A DNA stretch of 36,439 bases from Sphingomonas sp. Leaf22 (GTDB lineage Bacteria > Pseudomonadota > Alphaproteobacteria > Sphingomonadales > Sphingomonadaceae). Positions 1-8,190 of the stretch are shown piece by piece; the first letter of the stretch is position 1; each line of letters begins with the position of its first letter. Location of the stretch: the NCBI RefSeq assembly GCF_001421715.1, contig NZ_LMKP01000022.1, positions 1 to 36,439 on the forward strand, written 5' to 3'. The position numbers and the translations under genes are program-made. The notes below the pieces were generated by a model that worked only from the letters and a program-made list of their open reading frames with translations, did no database searches and was not told where the DNA came from.

Positions 1-80
1 CACGCTGGACAACGCATCCTATCCTCCCCGTCCCAAATCAAAGGAACACAGAAGAATCCAAAACGCGCCTCGTGTAAACA

Positions 81-162
81 GTCCCCGCGCAGGCGGGGGT
101 CCAGAGCCACGCAAAACAACGGCTTGCGCTTAAAACCCTGGACCCCCGCCTGCGCGGGGGTA
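81..162. repeat. Paired palindromic repeat (sphingomonad REP-like unit)
   Basis: Two copies of a GC-rich palindrome with core CCCCGCGCAGGCGGGG lie in inverted orientation, at about 83-105 and 137-161, separated by about 30 bases. Each copy is a hairpin by itself and the pair can form one long cruciform. The same core recurs at 7983-8079 (paired) and 36314-36333 (single). Nothing else is recognisable in bases 1-307 upstream of moeA; short open frames there are the usual spurious translations of this repeat. Confidence 0.85.
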
Positions 163-307
163 CGGAAGGGGCAGAAATAATTACTTTCGCAGAAGTCTCG
201 GCTCGATCCGGGGTCGCGCTGCCTTCTTGGCCGCTCGACAAAAGCAAAACTCCGGATCAATTCGCAATCAACGAACCGCAACCTCCTCCCGATATGAAGG
301 CCGACCC

Positions 308-1486
308 ATGCGCCTCCTCCCCGTCGCCGAAGCCCAAGGCCGCGTCCTCGCGCTCGGTCGCGCCACCGCCGCCGAAACCCTCCCCATCGCCGACACCATC
401 GGCCGGTTCGCCGCGACCGGCATCGTCGCGCGCCGGACCCAGCCGGCGCGCCCGCTATCGGCAATGGACGGCTATGCGATCCGCTTCGACGACCTGCCCG
501 GCCCGTGGGACGTCATCGGCGAAAGCGCCGCCGGGGCCTCCTTCGCCGGCAGCGTCGATGAAGGTCAGGCAACCCGTATCTTCACCGGCGCGGCGATGCC
601 GACCGGCGCCGACTGCGTGCTGGTGCAGGAAGAAGCGACGCGGGACGGCGACCGCCTGCACCTGTCGGGCGAAGGGCCGGTCCGCGGCGGCAATGTCCGT
701 CGCGCCGGCCTCGATTTTCGCGAAGGCGATCTACTGATCGCGGCGGGCGAGCGCATTACCCCCGCCCGCGCCGCACTGGCCGCGGTCGCCGGGCACGGCA
801 CGTTGTCGGTCGGTCGGCGCGTCCGCGTCGCCATCGCCGCCACGGGGGACGAGCTGGTCCCCGCGGGACAGCCCATCGGCGACGACCAGCTGCCCGAAAC
901 CAACGGGCTGATGCTGGCGGGGCTGCTGGCCGACCTGCCGGTCGAGCGCATCGATCTCGGCATCCTGCCCGACCGGATGGAGACGCTGGTCGACGCTTTT
1001 GCCGGCGTGGAATGCGACCTGCTCGTCACCACCGGCGGCGCGTCGGTGGGCGACCATGATCTGGTCCGGCCGGCGCTGGCGGCGGCGGGCGGGACGCTCG
1101 ATTTCTGGCGGATCGCGCTGCGGCCCGGCAAACCGATGCTGGCGGGAACGCTCCGCGACGCGGCGGTGCTCGGGCTTCCCGGCAATCCGGTGTCGTCCTA
1201 CATCACCGCGCTGTTGTTCGTCCGTCCGCTGGTCGCGCGGCTGGCCGGTGCCGCCGATCCCCTGCCCCGCACGTCGCGTGCCACGCTGGCCCATCCGCTG
1301 CCCGCCAACGGCCCACGGCAGGATTACCTACGGGCGACGCTGATCGACGGGCAGGCATCGACCGCCGCCATTCAGGACAGTTCGATGTTGCGGACGCTCG
1401 CCCGCTCCGACTGCCTGATCGTGCGCCCGCCGCACGCGCCGGCGGCGGATACAGGCGACTCGGCGGAAATCCTGCAACTCGCTTGA
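308..1486 (+). CDS. moeA: Molybdopterin molybdenumtransferase MoeA
   Basis: A cytoplasmic enzyme of molybdenum cofactor synthesis that inserts molybdate into adenylylated molybdopterin. The 392-residue product has the normal MoeA length. Visible family motifs are SAMDGYAI (about 51-58), TGDELV (179-184), the molybdopterin-binding loop [11 protein letters not shown] (241-251) and [10 protein letters not shown] (288-297), followed by the beta-barrel C-terminal domain IV. ATG 308 was preferred to an in-frame upstream ATG at 227 because homology begins at MRLLPVAEA and the extra 27 residues have no family character. In many alphaproteobacteria moeA sits in a trpC-moaC-moeA-lexA run; here lexA follows but no moaC precedes it, only a repeat. 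The product would supply cofactor to the YdeP-type oxidoreductase at 19818. Confidence 0.95.
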   Translation: MRLLPVAEAQGRVLALGRATAAETLPIADTIGRFAATGIVARRTQPARPLSAMDGYAIRFDDLPGPWDVIGESAAGASFAGSVDEGQATRIFTGAAMPTGADCVLVQEEATRDGDRLHLSGEGPVRGGNVRRAGLDFREGDLLIAAGERITPARAALAAVAGHGTLSVGRRVRVAIAATGDELVPAGQPIGDDQLPETNGLMLAGLLADLPVERIDLGILPDRMETLVDAFAGVECDLLVTTGGASVGDHDLVRPALAAAGGTLDFWRIALRPGKPMLAGTLRDAAVLGLPGNPVSSYITALLFVRPLVARLAGAADPLPRTSRATLAHPLPANGPRQDYLRATLIDGQASTAAIQDSSMLRTLARSDCLIVRPPHAPAADTGDSAEILQLA

Positions 1487-1511
1487 CGGCAAGAAAATCG
1501 TTTCCTATTGG
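1483..1511 (+). promoter_or_regulatory. Sigma-70-like promoter of lexA
   Basis: TTGACG (1483-1488) and TATTGG (1506-1511) are separated by 17 bases, a good -35/-10 arrangement. The -35 box overlaps the moeA stop codon (1484-1486), so lexA can be transcribed independently of moeA. The SOS box begins at the last base of the -10 element, which fits repression by LexA. The assignment rests on spacing and position only. Confidence 0.55.
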
Positions 1512-1525
1512 TTCCACGTCTGTTC
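1511..1525 (+). promoter_or_regulatory. SOS box (LexA operator), GTTC-N7-GTTC
   Basis: GTTC at 1511-1514 and GTTC at 1522-1525 are separated by exactly seven bases (CACGTCT). This is the direct-repeat SOS box established for alphaproteobacterial LexA, not the CTGT-N8-ACAG palindrome of enterics. It lies 14 bases before the lexA start and just upstream of the ribosome-binding site GGAGAA (1530-1535). Autorepression of lexA is the expected consequence. Confidence 0.85.
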
Positions 1526-1539
1526 CGACGGAGAACCCC

Positions 1540-2202
1540 ATGTTGACGCGTAAGCAGCACGAGCTGATCTGCTTCATCGATGACCGGTTGCGCGCGACCG
1601 GCGTCTCCCCTTCGTTCGAGGAGATGAAGGAGGCGCTCGATCTCAAGTCGAAATCGGGCGTGCATCGCCTGATCTCGGCGCTGGAGGAACGCGAGTTCAT
1701 CCGTCGCCTGCCCAACCGCGCCCGCGCACTCGAAGTGCTGCGGATGCCCGAGCGTCCCGTGACGAAGAAGGTGGCGGCCAAGCCTGGCGCTGCGCCCCGG
1801 CCCGCGCCACAGCCTGCCAACGACGTCGTCGAATTGCCGCTCCACGGTCGCATCGCCGCCGGTGTCCCGATCGAGGCGATCGAGGGTCAGGCGACGTTGC
1901 CCGTTCCCGCTGCACTGCTCGGGGCCGGCGATCACTATGCGCTCGAGGTCGCCGGTGATTCGATGGTCGAGGCGGGTATTCTCGACGGCGACTATGCGCT
2001 GGTCCGCCGCACCGAAACCGCGCGCGACGGCGAAATCGTCGTGGCGCTGATCGAGGATAGCGAGGCGACGCTCAAATATTTCCGTCGCGAAGGGGGCATG
2101 ATCCGTCTCGACCCGGCCAATCGCAGCTACGACCCGCAGCGCTATCGCCCCGAACAGGTGCGCGTACAGGGCAAGCTCGCTGGCCTGCTACGCCGCTATT
2201 GA
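1540..2202 (+). CDS. lexA: LexA repressor, SOS response regulator
   Basis: This is the transcriptional repressor of the DNA-damage regulon, inactivated by RecA-stimulated self-cleavage. The 220-residue product has the N-terminal winged helix ([13 protein letters not shown]..., [16 protein letters not shown], 1-68), a Pro/Ala-rich linker (about 70-95) and the S24 peptidase domain. The Ala107-Gly108 cleavage site (GRIAAGVP), the catalytic Ser141 (GDSMVEAG) and Lys179 (ATLKYF) are all present, so the protein should be functional. ATG 1540 is chosen because homology starts there and GGAGAA lies four bases before it. The alphaproteobacterial SOS box directly upstream indicates autoregulation. A GC-rich hairpin follows the gene. 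Confidence 0.97.
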   Translation: MLTRKQHELICFIDDRLRATGVSPSFEEMKEALDLKSKSGVHRLISALEEREFIRRLPNRARALEVLRMPERPVTKKVAAKPGAAPRPAPQPANDVVELPLHGRIAAGVPIEAIEGQATLPVPAALLGAGDHYALEVAGDSMVEAGILDGDYALVRRTETARDGEIVVALIEDSEATLKYFRREGGMIRLDPANRSYDPQRYRPEQVRVQGKLAGLLRRY

Positions 2203-2211
2203 GGCCCGCTT

Positions 2212-2232
2212 CCCTCTCCCGGCGGGAGAGGG
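2212..2232 (+). terminator. Hairpin after lexA, possible terminator
   Basis: A perfect 9-bp stem CCCTCTCCC / GGGAGAGGG with a three-base loop starts nine bases after the lexA stop. There is no U-tract after it, so it may act through Rho or stabilise the 3' end. The same purine/pyrimidine hairpin is common after genes in proteobacteria and may instead be an intergenic repeat. Confidence 0.5.
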
Positions 2233-2288
2233 GAGGAGCGGCGAAGGCGCGAAAGGGTGAGAGCGAACCTTCCTTGGAGTGTGCTATC

Positions 2289-2303
2289 TGAGAACCGTTC
2301 GCA
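2289..2303. promoter_or_regulatory. Possible Fur-box-like 7-1-7 inverted repeat
   Basis: TGAGAAC-C-GTTCGCA is a 15-base 7-1-7 inverted repeat with six of seven positions matching, which is the geometry of a Fur box. The right half also pairs with TTGCGAAA (2309-2316). No gene starts downstream on either strand within 100 bases: lexA ends before it and the glucuronidase pseudogene ends at 2394. If real it is an orphan operator left after gene loss. Confidence 0.25.
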
Positions 2304-3806
2304 ACAGCTTGCGAAACCCGTGCGAGTGTGACTTTCGTGACCTTTGGCGCCCCGCCCACCGCCGATCGCCGATCGCCGGGCGTGGCATCGTTGTTACTTG
2401 CGGTTCCCGGGTGTCAAAGGCGTCCGTATCGCCTTGTAATAGCTCAACGGATGCGGCGGCTGCGTCACCCCGGCCGGGAGCGGGTGCCCCGGCACCTCAG
2501 CGAATAGGTTATGCACGCATCGCGCCACCACTGCGCCTCCTGCCGCTGGATGGCGAGGAACTGGCGGACCTCGGCAAAGCGTTGCGCATCGACCTGCCCC
2601 TCCATCGCCACCCACGGCCCCTGCATCGCCGTCACCTCGGCCACGCCCCGGTCGTACCGCGTGACCAATTCCTTCCACAGCGTTCGCCCCGACGCCATCC
2701 GCCGATCCCATGACGCATGGTGGAACCACAGCAGCAGATTCTCCGGCACCGCCTCGGGATCGCCGAACCGCTTGGCCAGCACCGGTGCCATATTGTGCTG
2801 CCGCATCGCTCCCCATCGGCGTCCGGTCGAACCCGATGCCGTTCCGGTCCGCCTCGTGGAAATAGACGGGGTTCCAATCCGCCCGCGCCAGATGTTCGAC
2901 CCATGGCCCCGGCCCATAATGATGCCCGATCGCGAACAGGTGGTTCAGCCCCAGCGGCATCATATAATCCACGACCGCCCCGTGCGACCGCATCATCATC
3001 GGGACGATCGGCTCCGCTTCGGCGGCACCCCAGGTCATCGCCACTTAGTCGCGGGCGACCTAGCGCGCGTCGCCATGGGAGTTCCACGCCAGTCGCCCGA
3101 ACGCATACCAGTTCGCCTGATCGAACTGCGATCCCGACCAGTTGCGATCGGTGCCGATATTTGACACGCCTGCGATTCCCCTCAGCGCCCCCGGCCGCAC
3201 CGGCCGGTCGAGCACATCGGCGACCGTCTTCCCCTTGCGCGGACGATAGGTGTCGCTGCGCAGGATCTCCTGCCAAACCGTGCCGAGATAGACGAGGTGC
3301 GTGGCGGACCCCCTAAATTCCTTGGCAATATGCACCTCCATCCTCGGCGGCGTACGCGGCATCGCCCCGAACGACGGATGGAATGGCTCGCGCGGCTCAA
3401 AATCGATCGGTCGGTTCTTGACCTGCACGATGAAATTGCCGGCGAATTTTCCATCCAGCGGCGCAAACTCGCTATAGGTCTGCCGCACCCGGTCCTCGGG
3501 CTTCTCGCTGGCATAGACGAACACCCGCCACATCACGATCCCGTCATGCGGCCTGATCGCCGCCGCCAGCATGTTCGCGCCAGCGGCATGGCTGCGCTGG
3601 TAATCGCCCGGCCCCGGCTGCCCCTCGGAATTGGCCTTGATCAGGAACATGCCGAAATCGGGAATGCGGGCATGGATTTCGTCGGCCTTCGCCGTCCACC
3701 ACGCCGCGACCTGCGGGTCGGCGGTCTTCGGCACCCCCGATCTCGATCGGTGCCGCAAACCGTGCCGGGACATAGACCCAAATGCCCCATGGGCGAAAAC
3801 GCCTGT

Positions 3807-3834
3807 TAGAGCGGTTTCCGGGCCTTCTGAATCG
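3807..3834 (+). repeat. Left terminal inverted repeat of the IS630 element
   Basis: It matches the reverse complement of 4834-4861: TAGAGCG(G/A)TTTCCG is shared at the outer end and TCTG with ATCG at the inner end. It includes the duplicated TA. Confidence 0.85.
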
Positions 3835-3899
3835 TTGAGGATACACACAGGCGCGGTTTTCTGATTCAGGTTCCGAGCCGGGTCAGGAGGCCGGCACGG

Positions 3900-4846
3900 A
3901 TGCCGCGAGTGCTGTCACAGGATCTTCGGGAGCGGGTGGTCGCTGCGGTTGATGGTGGGATGTCATGCCGGGCCGCGGCAGTGCGGTTCGGGGTGAGCGC
4001 AGCGAGCGCGATCCGCTGGCGGCAGTTGGTCGTTCAGCACGGCACGCCGGCAGCCAAGCCGCAGGGTGGCGACCGCCGTGCGGCCCGGATCGATGCGCAC
4101 GCGACCTTCATCCTGGGCGCAATCGAGGCGAAGGACGACATCACGCTGGTCGAGTTGCAGGCGCTGCTCGCCGAGCGCGGCACGCCGGTCGGGATCGGCA
4201 CGCTGTGGCGGTTCTTCGACCGGCATCGGATCACGCGCAAAAGAAGACCGCGCACGCCACCGAGCAGGACCGCCCCGACGTCCTGAAGCGCCGGGAGGAG
4301 TGGTTCGACGGCCAGCTCGACCTCGATCCCGCCCGCCTGGTGTTCATCGATGAAACCTGGGCATCGACCAACATGGCGCGTCGCCACGGGCGCTGCCGGC
4401 GCGGCAAGCGGCTGCGCTCGGGCGTGCCCCACGGACACTGGAAGACGACCACCCTCGTCGCCGGCCTGCGCCGCACCGGCATGGTGGCGCCGATGGTGCT
4501 CGACGGCCCGATCAATCGCGACGCGTTCGTCGCCTATGTCCGCCAAGTGCTGGTGCCCGACCTCTCGCCTGGCGACATCGTCATCATGGACAACCTGTCG
4601 AGCCACAAGGCGCCTGCCGCGCGCGATGCCATCGAAGCGGCTGGCGCCAAGCTGCTCTTCCATCCGCCCTACAGCCCCGACTTCAACCCGATCGAGCAGG
4701 CCTTCTCTAAGCTCAAGGCGCACCTGCGCAAGGCCGCCGAGCGCACCATCCATGGCCTGTGGGACGCCATCGGCCGCATCCTCGACCTATACCCACCACA
4801 GGAGTGCGCCAACTACTTCGCCAATGCGGGCTACGATGCAGACTGA
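3900..4846 (+). CDS. IS630-family transposase (two overlapping frames, -1 frameshift)
   Basis: This is a DDE transposase that moves the surrounding element by cut-and-paste into TA sites. The first frame (3900-4286) encodes the helix-turn-helix part: [35 protein letters not shown], then [14 protein letters not shown]. The second frame, offset by -1, supplies the catalytic domain with the three acidic motifs VFIDETWAS (Asp), [12 protein letters not shown] (Asp) and [11 protein letters not shown] (Glu). It ends at 4846. The join lies at an A-rich stretch, AAAAGAAG (4239-4246), where homologous proteins read ...[13 protein letters not shown]. Many members of this IS group use ribosomal slippage here; a plain frameshift mutation is the alternative. 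ATG 3900 follows GGAGGCCGG by a few bases. Confidence 0.9.
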
Positions 4847-4861
4847 TCGGAAATCGCTCTA
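4834..4861 (-). repeat. Right terminal inverted repeat of the IS630 element
   Basis: This is the inverted counterpart of 3807-3834 and overlaps the last codons of the transposase. It ends with the duplicated TA at 4860-4861. Confidence 0.85.
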
Positions 4862-5636
4862 GCGTTGCAATCTTGCCGAGGAATTTGGGCATCAGGATAT
4901 CGGCACTGACGTTGACGTTGTTCAGGACCGTCCCGTTGATCCCGATCGACGCGTTGGCGCGCGCCCAATCGGTGCAGCGCGGGTCCGCGAAACCGGGCAA
5001 TTTCTGCCAGCCCCACAGCGACCGCCCGGCATAGCCACGCTCGACTTACCGATCGAGATTATCCCGATGGTTGAACAATCGCATGCCCAGCTTCGGCCGA
5101 TCGGTCACCGAAACATCGGTCAGGCTGCCGGTCATCTGCGCGATCCGCAGCAACCGGAACGCGCCATACAGCACACCGATCGAACGGTTCGCCGCGACTA
5201 CCGTCGTCCGTTTGCCATTTATCGCCACCGACCGCAGCACGAACCCTTCGCGACCGATCGACTGCAACGGCAACCCTATCCGGCGATCCGCGCGGCCTTG
5301 GCCGTTCCGATCACGATCGCGCCATCGGCGACACGCCCGTCGGCAACCGCCCGCCTAGTCAGTCCCGACAGCCCGCGCGCTAGTTTCGCGGCGGCAAGAT
5401 CGAACGTGGGGTCGCGTTCATCGCGCACGATCCCCGTCGGCTGCATCGCAACAGTTCCCGTTTGCACGGTCGGCAAGGGCCCGTAGCGCAGCCACAGATC
5501 ATAGCCATCTTTGGCCCGCGCCGGTGCGGCAATAGCGCACCGGCAAGCGCGATCCACGCCGACCATTTCAGCATCGGGCATCCTCGATGCTTCCCGTCCC
5601 ACCGACGGCGTTGACACCGGCATATCATACCGATCA

Positions 5637-5650
5637 TGGTAGCGCTATCA
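5637..5650. promoter_or_regulatory. LacI-family (XylR-like) operator upstream of the dead glucuronidase gene
   Basis: TGGTAGCGCTATCA is a 14-base palindrome, centred on a GCGC core, with one mismatch from perfect symmetry (TGGTAGCGCTACCA). Such sequences are recognised by LacI-type sugar repressors, and from memory it resembles the site of the Caulobacter xylose regulon. It lies 62 bases upstream of the aguA start (5574), next to a TATGAT-like element on the minus strand (5629-5624), where a repressor could block transcription. The regulator itself is not in the window. Confidence 0.55.
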
Positions 5651-6043
5651 CGTCGCCAGAGCGTGGGAACGGAGAGTGCATGTTCCTGAATCCGCCCGAT
5701 CGAGGGAAGTCCGACCGCGTCGTCCGTTACCTGTTGGCCCCGCTGGCCCGGTGGATGCAGGCCCTAACACAAGGCGGTGACGTTCTGCGCCGTGTCGGTC
5801 GGCTGCGCGGTCGAGATACGCAGCATGGGAGTCAAGGTCGGACCGATCCGAGTGCGAGGGGCCGTACATCGGAACGATTTCCTCAATCCACCTACCTTGC
5901 CGGGCGACCCGTGCCCGCGCTGGATGGCCAGAACGGTCGGCCATTACCGACCTTCGGCGTCGCAGCCTGCGCCTGTTGCCGACAGCCGCCGTTCTTCACC
6001 CGATCGTGACCAACTACCCCCCTATCGATGGAAAGGCCGTCGC
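5651..6043. other. Intergenic stretch with no supportable gene
   Basis: About 390 bases separate the operator from the xylanase. Short open frames exist on both strands but none has a recognisable family, a good ribosome-binding site or consistent codon bias. It may be degraded coding DNA of the same xylan locus. The only clear element is GGAAAGG (6030-6036), the ribosome-binding site of the xylanase. Confidence 0.5.
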
Positions 6044-7204
6044 ATGACCATGATCGATCGTCGCAGCATCTTGGCGGGCAGCGCCGCGCTCCTCGCCGCG
6101 ACCACCGTCCGCGCCGCCGATGCGCCCGGCGACACCTTGAAGGGAGCCGCTGCAAGCAAGGACCGCCGTTTCGGGTCGGCCTTCGCGTGGAGCCCGGCCG
6201 GGGCCGATGCGGGATCGTTCGCCAACCCGGCCTATGCCGCGTTGCTCAAGCGCGACTGTGACGTGCTGGTACCGGAAAACCAGATGAAGTGGCAGGCAAT
6301 CCGCCCCGCCGCCGACCGGTTCGATTTCAGCCGGTTCGATCCGATGGTCGAATGGGCGACGACGAACGGCTTCGCGCTGCGCGGCCATACGCTGTTCTGG
6401 GCCTATTCGCGCTGGTTCCCCACTTGGCTGAACACCCACGACTTCGGCCAGCGCCCGGCGATCGAAGCTGTGCGCATTCTCGACCAGCATATCGACACCG
6501 TGACCAAGCGCTATGGCCGCAAGATCGACAGCTATGACGTGGTCAACGAAGCGGTCGATCCCGATACGGGGACCTTGCGCGAGACGTCGCTGTCGCGGGC
6601 GATGGGCGGCACGGCGAACGTGCTTGACCATGCATTCCGCACCGCCCGCGCCGCCGCGCCGCATGCCGAACTGGTCTATAACGACTATATGAGCTGGGAG
6701 GACGGCAACGCCAAACACCGCGCCGGCGTGCTGGCGCTGTTGGCCGAATTTCGCCGTCGCGGCACGCCGGTCGATGCGCTGGGCGTGCAATCGCATATCG
6801 GGCTGTTCCAGCCGACGACCGACGCCGGCGCGGTCGCCAAGCGGCTCGAACCCGAATGGCGGGCATTTCTCGACCGGGTCACCGCGATGGGATATCGGCT
6901 GGTCATCACCGAGTTCGACGTCCGCGACAAGGGATTACCGGCGGCGATCGGCCCGCGTGACCGGGGGGTCGCCGACTTTGCCCGCGCCTATCTAGACATC
7001 ATGCTATCCTATCCGCAACTTGGCGATGTCCTCGCCTGGGGATTGAGCGACCGGTACAGCTGGTTGCGGGGATTTGAGCCGCGTCCCGACGGCGAAGTCA
7101 CGCGGGGCTGTCCCTATAATATGGACCTGAAGGCCAAGCCGTTGCGGTCGGCGATGATGGCGGCGCTGGCTGGTGGCGTGCGGCAAGCTCGCCGGGCAGC
7201 GTAG
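6044..7204 (+). CDS. Endo-1,4-beta-xylanase, glycoside hydrolase family 10, Tat-exported
   Basis: It hydrolyses internal beta-1,4 bonds of xylan, probably in the periplasm or outside the cell. The 386-residue product begins with a twin-arginine signal (DRRSILAGSAALLAATTVRAA, about 5-25) followed by a complete GH10 barrel. Motifs are LVPENQMKWQ (75-84), LRGHTLFW (112-119), the acid/base Glu169 in DVVNEAV, VYNDY (211-215), LGVQSHIG (246-253) and the nucleophile Glu290 in VITEFDVRD, then AWGLSDRYSW near the end. ATG 6044 follows GGAAAGG with good spacing; ATG 6050 is a possible alternative. It is intact although its partner, the GH67 glucuronidase, is destroyed. No operator of its own was found; the LacI-type site lies 390 bases upstream. 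Confidence 0.95.
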   Translation: MTMIDRRSILAGSAALLAATTVRAADAPGDTLKGAAASKDRRFGSAFAWSPAGADAGSFANPAYAALLKRDCDVLVPENQMKWQAIRPAADRFDFSRFDPMVEWATTNGFALRGHTLFWAYSRWFPTWLNTHDFGQRPAIEAVRILDQHIDTVTKRYGRKIDSYDVVNEAVDPDTGTLRETSLSRAMGGTANVLDHAFRTARAAAPHAELVYNDYMSWEDGNAKHRAGVLALLAEFRRRGTPVDALGVQSHIGLFQPTTDAGAVAKRLEPEWRAFLDRVTAMGYRLVITEFDVRDKGLPAAIGPRDRGVADFARAYLDIMLSYPQLGDVLAWGLSDRYSWLRGFEPRPDGEVTRGCPYNMDLKAKPLRSAMMAALAGGVRQARRAA

Positions 7205-7281
7205 GGTCGGGAGGCTGACACACGCATTGTCGGTCGGTTGCAAGCTCGCCGTCCAACATGCCTGCGTCGCTACCGGTCCTC

Positions 7282-7836
7282 TCAGAGTTGTTGGCGTAGC
7301 CGGGGCCAATTCTCGATCCAACGCTTCGATGCGATCCGTCCGTCGTACACAGCGCGTTTTTCGGCGAGGAAGCGCGAGGTCGGTCGAAGGATCAGGTGCA
7401 TCAAGTCGTCCACGCCCAACGGGGCCGCTACGTCACAACCCACTTCGCCCCGGCGGCGAACGGCGATGGCGGTCGCCGTTTCCGGCCAATGGCGCATCGC
7501 ATCGGTCGCGGAACGATACGGTCTATCGCCGTTGCGAAGGTGCATCCTCGCCTGGTTCTTCACCGACCACGCAATGCCCGGTACCGCCGCTCGCAACACC
7601 GCTTCATAGCGTCGATCCTGAACCGGATCGGTGACCGCCGGATCGTACCAGATGACGTCGACATCGCCCGTTAGCGCGGACGGTGCACGACCATGAAGAT
7701 GGTCCCATACCGCGTTCCGGACGAAACCCGCCGCAATCCAGCCGTCTCGCAAGTTAAGCTTGCGCACCACCCCCAGCAGATGCCATCGACGCGGATCCGC
7801 CCGCAGAAGGGCAACGACCTGTGAGTGCGCGTCCAT
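7282..7836 (-). CDS. Nucleotidyltransferase family protein (NTP_transf_6-like)
   Basis: The 184-residue protein carries the signature of the minimal nucleotidyltransferase fold: a GFVRNAVWDHLHG segment (37-49) followed by the metal-binding DVD triplet (58-60) in LTGDVDVIWYDP. Further conserved-looking parts are RYEAVLRAAVPGIAWSVKNQARMH and a C-terminal TSRFLAEKRAVYDGRIASKRWIENWP. I place it with the uncharacterised NTP_transf_6 (DUF925) family; the substrate is unknown. ATG 7836 is preceded by GGGAG. It stands alone, convergent with the xylanase, and no partner gene suggests a pathway. Confidence 0.8.
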   Translation of the reverse strand: MDAHSQVVALLRADPRRWHLLGVVRKLNLRDGWIAAGFVRNAVWDHLHGRAPSALTGDVDVIWYDPAVTDPVQDRRYEAVLRAAVPGIAWSVKNQARMHLRNGDRPYRSATDAMRHWPETATAIAVRRRGEVGCDVAAPLGVDDLMHLILRPTSRFLAEKRAVYDGRIASKRWIENWPRLRQQL

Positions 7837-7982
7837 CTCCCGACGCTATCATCATCGAACGCTACTTGGGATGCCCGGCGGTACGGTCATGCCAAGGGTG
7901 CCTGATCGACAGGACGCCGCCCATTACCGTAAGGAAACCGCGACCAGGGCCGATCGAGCTTCAACGATAACCACGAAATTTC

Positions 7983-8079
7983 GTCCTTCCCGCGCAGGCG
8001 GGAATCCCCGGACGCCGACGGTTTGGCTGGATTCGCGACGCGGACGTATCGGGACTCCCGCCTGCGCGGGAGTTACGAA
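7983..8079. repeat. Paired palindromic repeat (same family as 81-162)
   Basis: CTTCCCGCGCAGGCGGGAAT (about 7986-8005) and ACTCCCGCCTGCGCGGGAGT (8054-8073) are inverted copies around a spacer of about 48 bases. The core CCCGCGCAGGCGGG is the one found at 81-162 and 36314-36333. It fills most of the gap between the nucleotidyltransferase gene and tamB (7837-8190); no gene is supportable there. Confidence 0.85.
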
Positions 8080-8161
8080 CGGTATCGAACGCGATTCCTG
8101 CGCCCAGCGAACGCAATGTTGATCCCGACTGGCAAGCCGAACGCGCCTGAACCGGTCATGT

Positions 8162-8189
8162 GGATCGGGGTGCATCGACACCCCGATCC
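8162..8189 (-). terminator. Hairpin terminator after tamB
   Basis: A perfect 11-bp stem GGATCGGGGTG / CACCCCGATCC closes on the six-base loop CATCGA, ending two bases past the tamB stop codon. No U-tract follows on the minus strand, so it is either a non-canonical intrinsic terminator or a 3'-end stabiliser of the tamAB message. Confidence 0.65.
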
Positions 8190-8190
8190 G

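Larger units (their letters stand above)
3807..4861 (+). mobile_element. IS630-family insertion sequence with TA target duplication
   Basis: The ends are imperfect inverted repeats of about 28 bases: the left end reads TAGAGCGGTTTCCGG and the right end, reverse-complemented, TAGAGCGATTTCCGA, with a shared TCTG.ATCG further in. The TA at 3807-3808 and at 4860-4861 is the target duplication typical of the IS630/Tc1-mariner group. Removing the element and one TA rejoins the alpha-glucuronidase reading frame, which fixes the insertion site exactly. The element is about 1.05 kb and carries one transposase made from two overlapping frames. It looks complete and is possibly active. Confidence 0.93.
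2394..5574 (-). pseudogene. aguA: GH67 alpha-glucuronidase, pseudogene split by an IS630 element
   Basis: Intact homologues release 4-O-methyl-glucuronic acid from xylo-oligosaccharides. Pieced across frames, the remnant covers almost the whole family length (about 709 codons without the IS). It has a signal-peptide start (MLKWSAWIALAGALL from 5574), [87 protein letters not shown] and a C-terminal PAGVTQPPHPLSYY. Lesions are one-base losses near 5528, 5270 and 3793; one-base changes near 3733, 2788 and 2510; and in-frame stops at 5046-5048, 3058-3060 and about 3046. An IS630 copy sits at 3807-4861. The insertion lies between ...GKIATL and TGVFA and keeps the frame phase. So many lesions make loss of function certain. 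The neighbouring xylanase and the upstream operator show this was a xylan-use locus. Confidence 0.93.

Noticed and set aside
81..162. Repeat considered as CRISPR
   Set aside because: Only two inverted palindromic units with no regular direct repeats or spacers and no cas genes; it fits a REP-like element.
5587..6009. Possible 140-codon gene before the xylanase
   Set aside because: No ribosome-binding site, no recognisable domain and biased toward Arg/Pro as in shadow frames.
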